Shown here one piece after another: positions 1-5,014 of a stretch of 9,011 bases of DNA. A program made the translations under genes and the position numbers. The stretch comes from an uncultured Chlamydiae bacterium (GTDB lineage Bacteria > Chlamydiota > Chlamydiia > Chlamydiales > CALBHK01). Numbering within the stretch: the first letter of the stretch is position 1; every line of letters begins with the position of its first letter. The notes under the pieces were generated by a model. The model worked only from the letters and a program-made list of their open reading frames with translations, was not told where the DNA came from and made no database searches. Where the stretch lies: assembly GCA_937894565.1 (NCBI GenBank), contig CALBHK010000037.1, forward strand, positions 1 to 9,011, read 5' to 3'.

Positions 1-50
1 GATCTACACAGGCGAAGACACTCTTTCCCTACACGACGCTCTTCCGATCT
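1..50 (+). other. Illumina TruSeq i5 adapter (sequencing artefact)
   Basis: Bases 1-9 are the end of the P5 flow-cell primer, bases 10-17 (AGGCGAAG) match a standard TruSeq dual-index i5 barcode as I remember it (D505), and bases 18-50 match the universal Read 1 primer ending in CTCTTCCGATCT. The order and lengths are exactly those of a library adapter. It is untrimmed synthetic sequence at a contig end and should not be annotated as genome. Confidence 0.97.
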
Positions 51-206
51 GGCAAAGCATATATTATTGAAATAAATCAAGTTTGGGATTTAATCAAGAC
101 ACAGTATTCAAAGAAAAGAATTGAATCGACTGCAAAAAAAGTTGCCAAGACTCTACTGGAAATACTGAATTCAAAAAAACCTAGAAAGTATTACTTGGTG
201 GATTAG
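51..206 (+). CDS. C-terminal fragment of an unknown protein
   Basis: An open frame runs directly out of the adapter for 51 codons and stops at TAG (204-206). The translation starts GKAYIIEINQVWDLIK and ends KPRKYYLVD. It is lysine-rich with regularly spaced hydrophobic residues (about residues 4-15 and 28-40), as expected for two amphipathic helices at a protein's end. Composition looks like genuine coding sequence, and the 5' part was lost where the contig ends. No family is recognisable from this tail, so no function is offered. No clear terminator follows the stop. Confidence 0.55.
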   Translation, partial: GKAYIIEINQVWDLIKTQYSKKRIESTAKKVAKTLLEILNSKKPRKYYLVD

Positions 207-351
207 TTTGGACTACAGGGGAGTAACTGTTCTAAAAATTATTCTTTCTATTTTTGATATTTACGACCTAATTAATTTTTACATCGGGAGAATGCTTATA
301 ACTTTGAATAGGATTTTGTTTCTCAAAATGACCCACATAAATTTCAGAAAA

Positions 352-380
352 TTGCGCTCCAACTATTTTTTTGCTAAAAT
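352..380 (+). promoter_or_regulatory. Candidate sigma-70 promoter for the small gene at 408
   Basis: A -10 hexamer TAAAAT (375-380, 5 of 6 to consensus) lies 17 bases after a weak -35 TTGCGC (352-357). Transcription would begin near 387, giving a leader of about 20 bases that contains the ribosome binding site. Bases 207-351 are AT-rich and show nothing else I can support. Confidence 0.4.
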
Positions 381-407
381 GAAAGCCCACACGTTGGAGG
401 CAAATTT

Positions 408-569
408 ATGATTCCAGATTGGGTCGTTTTCAATCAAGACGGTTACGTCAACCTCACTTTTGGCAAGCGATATCAAGTTCTTGACCATGATACTAATAGG
501 CACATGTATAAATTAGCTTGTGACGACGAGGGGCAATGCGTCTGGGCTCCTGATCATCTTTTTAGATAA
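408..569 (+). CDS. Small SH3-like-fold protein, 53 aa
   Basis: ATG at 408 follows a strong ribosome binding site (TTGGAGG, 394-400) with a 7-base spacer, and the frame ends at TAA 567-569. The protein begins MIPDWVVFNQDG and contains the pattern LTFGKRYQVLDHD, then a strand ending in DDEG and VWAPDHLF. This pattern (LTxGKxYxVLD, then D-D/N-xG, then W-x-P-xx-F) recurs in many small bacterial and phage proteins of unknown role that are predicted to fold as a compact SH3-like beta barrel. That assignment is from memory of the pattern, not from a search. There is no signal peptide or membrane segment, so it is probably cytoplasmic. It appears to be a single-gene transcription unit with its own promoter at 352-380. 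Function unknown. Confidence 0.72.
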   Translation: MIPDWVVFNQDGYVNLTFGKRYQVLDHDTNRHMYKLACDDEGQCVWAPDHLFR

Positions 570-671
570 GTTCTAACTAGCAAGCTGACGTGAGTACCAA
601 CCTTAAATTCCTAAACAGAGCCCGCGGTGTCGCGACCGCCTCGTAACATAACCGTTGATTCGTGGAATTCA
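570..671. other. Intergenic, no gene seen
   Basis: Between the SH3-like gene and the minus-strand terminator I see no coding signal. One short GC-rich hairpin (GCGGT 624-628 with ACCGC 635-639) is present without a T-run, so it is not a convincing terminator. Confidence 0.5.
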
Positions 672-700
672 TAAAAAATCCCCTGGGGCCGGCCGGGGAT
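672..700 (-). terminator. Intrinsic terminator of the minus-strand peptide gene
   Basis: Read on the minus strand, ATCCCC (700-695) pairs with GGGGAT (683-678) around an 11-base GC-rich loop and is followed at once by TTTTTTAT. It lies about 60 bases past the stop codon of the minus-strand gene at 759-1008, the right place to end that transcript. Confidence 0.7.
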
Positions 701-758
701 ACTTTAGATCATGATCGAAAAGGCCTTTTATTTGTCTTAGACTCCCTCAGCCTCAAGG

Positions 759-1008
759 CTAAAAAGTACAGATAGCTGGGTATGCATCTGCACATGCTCT
801 GTTTGCAATGCAGTCCTGGCATGTGCTAGTGGCACCCACAGGGGCACAAGATGTAACATCACACTGACGTGGAAGCGGGCCGTTTCCGATCCGTGGGCCT
901 ATAGGGCGCCAGGTCAGCGCCACTAATTTTTCGGTTATCGAAAATGTACCTACACCTAAATAATAACAAAACTACAAAAATTATCTTGTAGAACCTTTTT
1001 ATTTTCAT
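759..1008 (-). pseudogene. Small secreted six-cysteine peptide, frameshifted
   Basis: Two overlapping minus-strand frames together describe one protein. The first starts at ATG 1008-1006 and encodes MKIKRFYKIIFVVLLLF, a classic Sec signal start (basic n-region, hydrophobic core). The second is open from 971 to the stop at 761-759 and ends with six cysteines spaced C-X4-C-X8-C-X2-C-X5-C-X7-C, starting at CDVTSCAPVG and closing AYPAICTF. A one-base shift in the TTATTATTTAG stretch (about 957-971) joins them into about 82 residues. The cysteine frame alone has no good start, and the first frame alone loses every tail cysteine. The joined product would be exported and held by up to three disulfides. 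The intrinsic terminator at 672-700 supports a transcribed gene. The ribosome binding site is poor. Family not recognised; a toxin, adhesin fragment or structural peptide are all possible. The shift may be a real mutation or a read error near a contig end. Confidence 0.5.
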
Positions 1009-1018
1009 TTCAGAACGA

Positions 1019-1045
1019 AGTTTACCCCCCCCCCGGAAATTCCAA
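1019..1045 (-). promoter_or_regulatory. Possible promoter with C10/G10 tract in its spacer
   Basis: On the minus strand TTGGAA (1045-1040) and TAAACT (1024-1019) are spaced 15 bases apart, and ten of those bases are a run of G (C10 at 1025-1034 on the plus strand). Both hexamers match consensus at 4 of 6. Start of transcription would fall only a few bases before the ATG at 1008, which weakens the assignment. Confidence 0.25.
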
Positions 1046-1110
1046 TGAGTGTTATTAAAAAATCTAAACCGAGTCCCTAAAACGAGCGTTTCTGGAACTT
1101 TTAAAAAATC

Positions 1111-1151
1111 AATTCCCTGTAACATAAAGTTTTATGTTACAGGGAATTTTT
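1111..1151. terminator. Perfect 18-bp palindrome with T-run, probable bidirectional terminator
   Basis: Bases 1111-1128 are the exact reverse complement of 1131-1148, separated by GT. The right arm runs into TTTTT (1147-1151) on the plus strand, and on the minus strand the left arm is followed, after two bases, by another T-run. This is the form of an intrinsic terminator usable in both directions. It stands just upstream of the serine recombinase and insulates it from the peptide region. A recombination or protein-binding site is the alternative, given the length and perfection of the stem. Confidence 0.55.
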
Positions 1152-1153
1152 AG

Positions 1154-1178
1154 TTTCAAAAGCCGTCTTAAAACCTCT
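1154..1178 (+). repeat. Direct repeat copy A, upstream of the recombinase
   Basis: This 25-base sequence matches 4582-4605 with one gap and two mismatches. Both copies begin TTTCAAAA and end AAAACCTCT. The pair brackets the module from the recombinase to the winged-helix gene. The core AAAACCTCTGT recurs at 4769-4779. Confidence 0.5.
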
Positions 1179-1250
1179 GTTTGAAATCGAATTACTAATT
1201 GCAGTAGGCTGACCTTTTTGAAACTCTTTGGTTATCACCACGGGAGTTTT

Positions 1251-1799
1251 ATGTTTATCGGTTACGCTAGGATCTCAACACAAGAGCAAAGTCTTAATCT
1301 ACAAATTGATGCTTTAAAAAAGGTGGGCTGCGAAGATCGCAATATTTATCAAGATACCGTGAGCGGGTCTAAATCAAGTCGCGAAGGACTTGATCAGATG
1401 CTTGGGTATTTGCGCCCGGGTGACGTTGTGGTGGTTTGGAAGCTTGATCGGCTAGCTCGGTCACTAAAGCATTTAGTGGAGCTTGTAGCTGATTTTGAAA
1501 AGCTTGGAATTGGGTTAAAATCCATTCAAGAAAATATTGATACTGAGACCGCCAGTGGGAAATTATTTTTACATATTTTTGGAGCTCTGGCTGAATTTGA
1601 GCGGGAATTGATTCGGGAAAGAACCCTCGCCGGGCTCAAAGCAGCCGCTACTCGCGGCCGTAAAGGCGGAAGGCCGCGGCTTATGGATGATTCAAAGATC
1701 CAGCTTGCCAAGACACTCCACAATGAAAAAAGCATCCCTGTGGCTGAGATTTGTAAGACCCTGGGAATCTCCAAAGGGACGCTTTATCGGTGTTTATAA
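1251..1799 (+). CDS. Serine recombinase (resolvase/invertase family), 182 aa
   Basis: This enzyme cuts and rejoins DNA at two sites through a covalent 5'-phosphoserine link. The start is the ATG at 1251, because GGGAG lies just upstream and the protein then opens MFIGYARISTQEQ, as the family does; an earlier in-frame ATG at 1218 would add eleven odd residues. Catalytic Ser9 and Arg7 lie in YARIST. Asp66, Arg67 and Arg70 lie in LDRLARS, equivalent to gamma-delta resolvase Asp67, Arg68 and Arg71. The long E-helix covers about residues 100-140, and a Hin-type helix-turn-helix occupies about 145-182 (EICKTLGISKGTLYRCL). At 182 residues it is full length and looks intact. Next to parA and a toxin-antitoxin pair, it most likely resolves plasmid multimers, but a DNA-inversion role cannot be excluded. 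Its crossover site is not proven; the repeats at 1111-1178 are candidates. Confidence 0.93.
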   Translation: MFIGYARISTQEQSLNLQIDALKKVGCEDRNIYQDTVSGSKSSREGLDQMLGYLRPGDVVVVWKLDRLARSLKHLVELVADFEKLGIGLKSIQENIDTETASGKLFLHIFGALAEFERELIRERTLAGLKAAATRGRKGGRPRLMDDSKIQLAKTLHNEKSIPVAEICKTLGISKGTLYRCL

Positions 1800-1841
1800 A
1801 TGTGACCGCCTCAGATTATCTAAGAAAATTAGCAAATTACG

Positions 1842-1870
1842 TTGAATTTTCTAACCAATATTATTACCAT
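1842..1870 (+). promoter_or_regulatory. Candidate promoter of higBA
   Basis: TTGAAT (1842-1847) and TACCAT (1865-1870) are 17 bases apart, each 4 of 6 to consensus. Transcription would start near 1877, inside the operator at 1862-1897, so operator binding would block polymerase. A second pair (TTGCAT 1870-1875, TAATAT 1893-1898) would start too close to the ribosome binding site and is less likely. Confidence 0.35.
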
Positions 1871-1897
1871 TGCATGGTATACCACATTATGGTAATA
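1862..1897. promoter_or_regulatory. higBA operator: Nested symmetric operator of the higBA operon
   Basis: An outer inverted repeat TATTACCAT (1862-1870) / ATGGTAATA (1889-1897) and an inner perfect palindrome TGGTATACCA (1875-1884) share one centre between 1879 and 1880. The result is four alternating ACCA/TGGT half-sites just upstream of higB. The established behaviour of HigA-type antitoxins is to bind such repeats and repress their own operon, so this is the likely HigA or HigBA binding site. Confidence 0.65.
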
Positions 1898-1913
1898 TAA
1901 AGTTGGAGTTTAG

Positions 1914-2207
1914 ATGATCCGAGCGTTTGCGAATAAAGAGTTGGAAAATTTCTTTTTGAATGACAAGGTCCCGCGCGGCGTTGGTTGGGCGAATGTTAGT
2001 AAAATAGTAAGAAGAAAGTTGTTTGCTCTTGACGCTGCTCACAAGCTTTCGGATTTAAAGGCTCCTCCAGGTAATCAGCTAGAAGCCTTAAAGGATGATC
2101 TTTTAGGTTATCATAGCATCCGTGTAAATGATCAGTGGCGAGTGATTTTTAAATGGTCCCAGCCTGATCAAGGTCCCCTAGAAGTAGATGTTGTTGATTA
2201 CCACTAA
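1914..2207 (+). CDS. higB: HigB-type mRNA-interferase toxin, 97 aa
   Basis: A toxin of the RelE/ParE superfamily, HigB branch, which cleaves mRNA on the ribosome when its antitoxin is lost. Diagnostic blocks are SDLKAPPGNQLEALK (46-60), YHSIRVNDQWRVIFKW (66-81) and the C-terminal VDVVDYH (91-97). Arg70, Arg76 and the terminal Tyr96-His97 are in the positions where the family keeps its active-site residues. Length is typical (about 90-100). The start at 1914 follows TTGGAG with a short spacer. The gene order toxin then antitoxin, with 17 bases between them, is the hallmark of higBA and the reverse of most type II systems. Expression is probably controlled through the operator at 1862-1897. No damage is visible, so the toxin should be active. 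It probably stabilises the surrounding replicon. Confidence 0.93.
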   Translation: MIRAFANKELENFFLNDKVPRGVGWANVSKIVRRKLFALDAAHKLSDLKAPPGNQLEALKDDLLGYHSIRVNDQWRVIFKWSQPDQGPLEVDVVDYH

Positions 2208-2224
2208 CGAAATGAGGAAGTTTT

Positions 2225-2521
2225 ATGAATAAACGAATTTTTAAAAATCCTGTGACTCCTGGTGAAATGTTAAATGAAGAGTTTTTGCGTCCGTTGAATC
2301 TTACTCAGAAAGCGTTTGCAAACCATATTAAGGTTGATACTAAGACTATAAATCGTATTATCAATGGCCATACTGCTATTACGCCAGAGCTAGCGGTTAA
2401 ATTTGCGGCCGCATTTTCTATGAGTGCTGAGTTTTGGCTGAACCTCCAACACTCGGTTGATATTTCAAAAGTACACCAACGCGCAAAACAGCTTCCTAAG
2501 GCGCTTATTAGAGCAAGTTAG
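2225..2521 (+). CDS. higA: HigA antitoxin, Xre-family, 98 aa
   Basis: This antitoxin neutralises HigB and represses the operon. After the HigA signature NPVTPGEMLNEEFL (8-21) comes an Xre-type helix-turn-helix (about 24-64) with LTQKAFANHI and the recognition helix around TKTINRIINGH. The segment SMSAEFWLNLQ (66-76) is also typical of the family. GAGGAAG sits upstream of ATG 2225 at good spacing. The gene is co-transcribed with higB. It is full length and undamaged. The helix-turn-helix is the part expected to bind the half-sites at 1862-1897. No terminator is evident after the stop; a weak inverted repeat (TGCATC 2528-2533, GATGCA 2546-2551) lacks a T-run, so some transcripts may continue into parA. 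Confidence 0.93.
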   Translation: MNKRIFKNPVTPGEMLNEEFLRPLNLTQKAFANHIKVDTKTINRIINGHTAITPELAVKFAAAFSMSAEFWLNLQHSVDISKVHQRAKQLPKALIRAS

Positions 2522-2629
2522 GAATTGTGCATCCCAAAACAACGCGATGCATACGGCAAAAAATCTAATGTCTGGACTTTAAAAAAAACATCGAGATACC
2601 ATTTAAACAACCTAAGATTGGGGTTTTAA

Positions 2630-3412
2630 ATGGGCTGTAAAAAGATTGGAATTGTTTCTTTTAAAGGTGGCGTAGCAAAGACTTCTTCTGCTGTAAATAT
2701 AGCAGCCGGAATTAAAAATAAAAATCCTGAGGCTAAGGTTCTTTTGGTTGATGCTGATCCTCAAGGGTCTGTTAGAAGTTATTTTCAATTGCGACTAAAA
2801 GATAAGGCAGATTTCGCTGATTTTCTTATCGATGGTAAGAATCCTGAAGAGGGATTCCATCAAATAAAAACCGATGGTGGAGAAATCGATCTCTTTTTAA
2901 CTTCAAAACGATTGGCTTCTTTAGAAAGAGAGATCGCAGGCAAGCCAAAACAAGATGAACTTATGGCTCTACGTTTTAAAAAATCAGGCTTAGAAGATAA
3001 ATACGACTACATAATTGTCGATACTTCACCGGCAATGGGTCTAATGAACCTGAATGTTCTTACTTTTGTTGATTCAATTATAATTCCAACCGACTTATCA
3101 GCGTTTAGCGTTCCAACAATTGAGGCCGTACTTAGCAACCGAGAAACTCTCAAAGAATTTTATGATAAAGTTCCAAGTATTCTTGGAATACTGCCTACCC
3201 GGATGGACCAAAGATCAACAAATGATAAGTCAGCGCTTGAATTTATAAAAACGAGATACGCCGGAAAGGTTAATGTTTTTGACCCTATCGGATTAGACTC
3301 CGGTGTAAAGCGAGCCGCGATTAAAAAACAGACCATTTACGATCTCAACACAAGAGCTTCGGCCCAGTATGAAATGCTGACGTCTAAAGTTTTGGAGATC
3401 TTAAATGGCTAA
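2630..3412 (+). CDS. parA: ParA-family partition ATPase, 260 aa
   Basis: A ParA/MinD-type ATPase that positions and segregates plasmid or chromosome copies on the nucleoid. The deviant Walker A box FKGGVAKTS has signature Lys12 and Lys17. Walker A' LLVDADPQGS lies at 38-47, and Walker B YIIVDTSPA at 127-135 with Asp131. Its length matches short (type Ib-like) or chromosomal ParA proteins without a long N-terminal DNA-binding domain, so it should not repress its own promoter. GGGG (2620-2623) precedes ATG 2630 by six bases. Its stop overlaps the start of the next gene by 8 bases, which implies translational coupling and a partner protein. No standard ParB is visible; the overlapping winged-helix protein is the likely partner or replication protein, and binding sites may lie inside that gene. 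Confidence 0.93.
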   Translation: MGCKKIGIVSFKGGVAKTSSAVNIAAGIKNKNPEAKVLLVDADPQGSVRSYFQLRLKDKADFADFLIDGKNPEEGFHQIKTDGGEIDLFLTSKRLASLEREIAGKPKQDELMALRFKKSGLEDKYDYIIVDTSPAMGLMNLNVLTFVDSIIIPTDLSAFSVPTIEAVLSNRETLKEFYDKVPSILGILPTRMDQRSTNDKSALEFIKTRYAGKVNVFDPIGLDSGVKRAAIKKQTIYDLNTRASAQYEMLTSKVLEILNG

Positions 3413-4556
3413 AAAGTCTAAAGTTTCAGTTGATGATTTTGCGTTTTTTGATGAAGAAGAGCCTCAGCCTTTAAATATAATCGCCAAGAGTATACTAAAA
3501 ACTGATTTAAATCTTGAGCCAAAGTTGAGCCAAAGCGAAGCCAAAGTTGAGCCATTTCATGAGCCAAACATAAGTCAAACTAGAGCCAAAGTTGAGCCAT
3601 CTCGCTTCATAAAATCTAAACCTGAGCCAAAAGTTAAGCCGCAACCTGAGCCACGTCTTGAGTCAAAGTTGAGTCAAAGTGAAGCCAAAGTTGAGCCAAA
3701 TGGCTCATTTGAGTCGCTTGTTGGTCTTCAAAGAGATGCTCTCATTTTCGTATTCGATTCTTGTTTGCATTTTGGAAGTAAAATTTCTGGACCTATTACA
3801 ATTTCAAATTTAGCAGCCAGCTTAAGAACCACGGTGGCGGCGGCAAGGAAGGCAGTTCAGCGTTTAGAACAAAAGGGTTACCTTCTTAGGGCTGAGTTTA
3901 AAGATGGCCGGGGTGGTTGGACTAAATATGCTCTGCCACAAGGGGTATATTCAGATCTGTTATCTATCAAAACTAGAGCCAAAGTTGAGCCAAACATAAG
4001 TCAAACTAGAGCCAAAGTTGAGCCGCAACCTGAGCCGCAACCTGAGCCAAGGCTCCCTTATAGTAGTAGTAATGATTTATATAATAAAGAAACTACTAAT
4101 ACAGCAGCTGAGATTTTAATCATTCCAGAAAACCTTCGCCGGTTTGGTGTTTCTGTGGTGAACCTTCAAAATTTGATCACGGCAGAAAAAACAACTTTAG
4201 AGATCATTCAACGAAGTTTATCGGCGTTATCGTTTGATGTTGAAAACGGGAAGACCGGAAATCTTGCTAACATCCTTTTTGGGGTATTGGGTTCAGGTCG
4301 GGAGTACATTAGCCAAAAGTATTCAGAGACTTTGCAGCAAGAGCTTGATCAGGAATTAGCCCGAATCAACCAGGCCGAAGAGAACGAGAAAAGATCAGCG
4401 GAGTTAAAGCTTTCAGCTCGATTTAAAGAATACATTCAAGCAAATCCAAGTTTCATTGAATCCATCAAAGCCAAGCACAGCAATTTTGTGACGAGCAACG
4501 AATTGCTAGAAAAAGTAGCGTTCGTAGAATTCAAATCTTTAAACCTAGAAAATTAA
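3405..4556 (+). CDS. Winged-helix protein with repeats; candidate replication initiator or ParA partner, 383 aa
   Basis: The start overlaps the parA stop (ATGGCTAA), so the two are coupled. Residues 1-100 are an acidic start followed by a low-complexity region built from EPKLSQ and AKVEP units. About 105-186 is a winged helix-turn-helix: LQRDALIFVFDSC, then ISNLAASLRTTVAAARKAVQRLEQKGYL, then a wing with GRGGWTKYALP. A second AKVEP/QPEP stretch follows (about 190-225). The C-terminal part (230-383) contains GNLANILFGVLGSGREYI and a charged, coiled-coil-prone helix at about 305-345. The wing motif and C-terminal pattern resemble plasmid replication proteins I have seen, but I cannot name a family. 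Its position after parA, and the iteron-like DNA repeats inside the gene, favour an initiator or centromere-binding protein. A transcription regulator is the main alternative. Function is inferred, not shown. Confidence 0.8.
   Translation: MAKKSKVSVDDFAFFDEEEPQPLNIIAKSILKTDLNLEPKLSQSEAKVEPFHEPNISQTRAKVEPSRFIKSKPEPKVKPQPEPRLESKLSQSEAKVEPNGSFESLVGLQRDALIFVFDSCLHFGSKISGPITISNLAASLRTTVAAARKAVQRLEQKGYLLRAEFKDGRGGWTKYALPQGVYSDLLSIKTRAKVEPNISQTRAKVEPQPEPQPEPRLPYSSSNDLYNKETTNTAAEILIIPENLRRFGVSVVNLQNLITAEKTTLEIIQRSLSALSFDVENGKTGNLANILFGVLGSGREYISQKYSETLQQELDQELARINQAEENEKRSAELKLSARFKEYIQANPSFIESIKAKHSNFVTSNELLEKVAFVEFKSLNLEN
3516..4024 (+). repeat. Iteron-like repeats AGCCAAAGTTGAGCCA within the winged-helix gene
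   Basis: The 16-base unit AGCCAAAGTTGAGCCA occurs at 3517, 3539, 3584, 3683 and 3977, and with its last base changed at 4010 (start positions). Diverged copies lie near 3562, 3625 and 3661. A 38-base segment at 3561-3598 is repeated exactly at 3987-4024. The copy at 3517 is read in a different codon phase from the others, giving EPKLSQ rather than AKVEP. An inverted pair TGAGCCAaaTGGCTCA spans 3692-3707. The first two copies are 22 bases apart. Confidence 0.75.
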
Positions 4557-4581
4557 ATCTGCAAAAGAGCTCAAGACATCT

Positions 4582-4605
4582 TTTCAAAACCGCCATAAAA
4601 CCTCT
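4582..4605 (+). repeat. Direct repeat copy B, downstream of the winged-helix gene
   Basis: This is the partner of 1154-1178, matching at 22 of 25 aligned positions. It lies 26 bases past the stop of the winged-helix gene. It may be a recombinase site, a boundary of a transferred module, or chance similarity in AT-rich DNA. Confidence 0.45.
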
Positions 4606-4782
4606 TAAAATGCCCCAGGTTAAACTTTTCAGCGCAAGCATAATCGATTTGATATTCAAAAAATTAAAAACCAGCCAGCAGCCTTTAGACGCCAAATAAG
4701 CATAAATGCCATTTAAAAAAGCATTTTGTAAAGTCTTCGTATTTTAAAATCCAGAAACATCTGCTAGAAAAACCTCTGTGGT

Positions 4783-4822
4783 AAAGTCCTCAAAAATATC
4801 CTGCTTTTAATTGAGGACTTTT
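4783..4822 (+). terminator. Weak terminator-like inverted repeat
   Basis: AAAGTCCTCAA (4783-4793) pairs exactly with TTGAGGACTTT (4811-4821) around a 17-base loop. The stem is AT-rich and only a short T-run follows, so it would be a weak terminator for the winged-helix operon, or a protein-binding dyad instead. Confidence 0.3.
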
Positions 4823-4875
4823 GTTGAAAACTAACACAGATAGATCAAGTGATTTCAATAGTTTAGGTGATTAGA

Positions 4876-4944
4876 CCAAACCCACCCAACTCGTGACCAC
4901 TCCCTCCCTACGAGATGAAGTGGTCACGAGTTGGGTGGGTTTGG
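4876..4944. repeat. Perfect 26-bp inverted repeat with 17-base loop
   Basis: Bases 4876-4901 are the exact reverse complement of 4919-4944, including ACTCGTGACCACT on the left arm. No T-run follows on either side, so it is not an intrinsic terminator. It is more GC-rich than its surroundings and lies 70 bases before the Replic_Relax-like gene. Candidate roles are a transfer origin, a single- or double-strand replication origin, or a recombination site. Confidence 0.85.
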
Positions 4945-5014
4945 AGATAGGGGTATTAAAGTTGGTAGTGGGTTTGGGTAAATAAAGAAATGAATAAGGA
5001 AATTGAGAGAAGAT

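Larger units (their letters stand above)
4557..5014. other. Long non-coding gap with inverted repeats
   Basis: About 450 AT-rich bases with no convincing gene. They hold direct repeat copy B (4582-4605), a third copy of its core (4769-4779), an 11-bp inverted repeat (4783-4821) and a perfect 26-bp hairpin (4876-4944). GTGGGTTTGG-like motifs appear at about 4935-4944 and again at 4969-4978. The density of dyads suggests a control or origin region rather than decayed coding sequence. Confidence 0.55.

Noticed and set aside
208..411. 67-residue plus-strand open frame
   Set aside because: It needs a TTG start without a ribosome binding site, its composition is that of translated AT-rich DNA, and it overlaps the promoter and start of the better-supported gene at 408.
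859..1125. 88-residue minus-strand open frame as a gene of its own
   Set aside because: Its start lies in the palindrome, its first 39 residues look random, and its end reads the cysteine region in the wrong frame. Only its signal-peptide part from 1008 is used.
2596..2602. ATACCAT before parA as a HigA half-site
   Set aside because: A single 7-base match resembling the higBA operator is expected by chance and has no partner in inverted orientation.
4876..4944. Intrinsic terminator
   Set aside because: No T-run follows either arm; the sequence after the right arm is AGATAGGGG.
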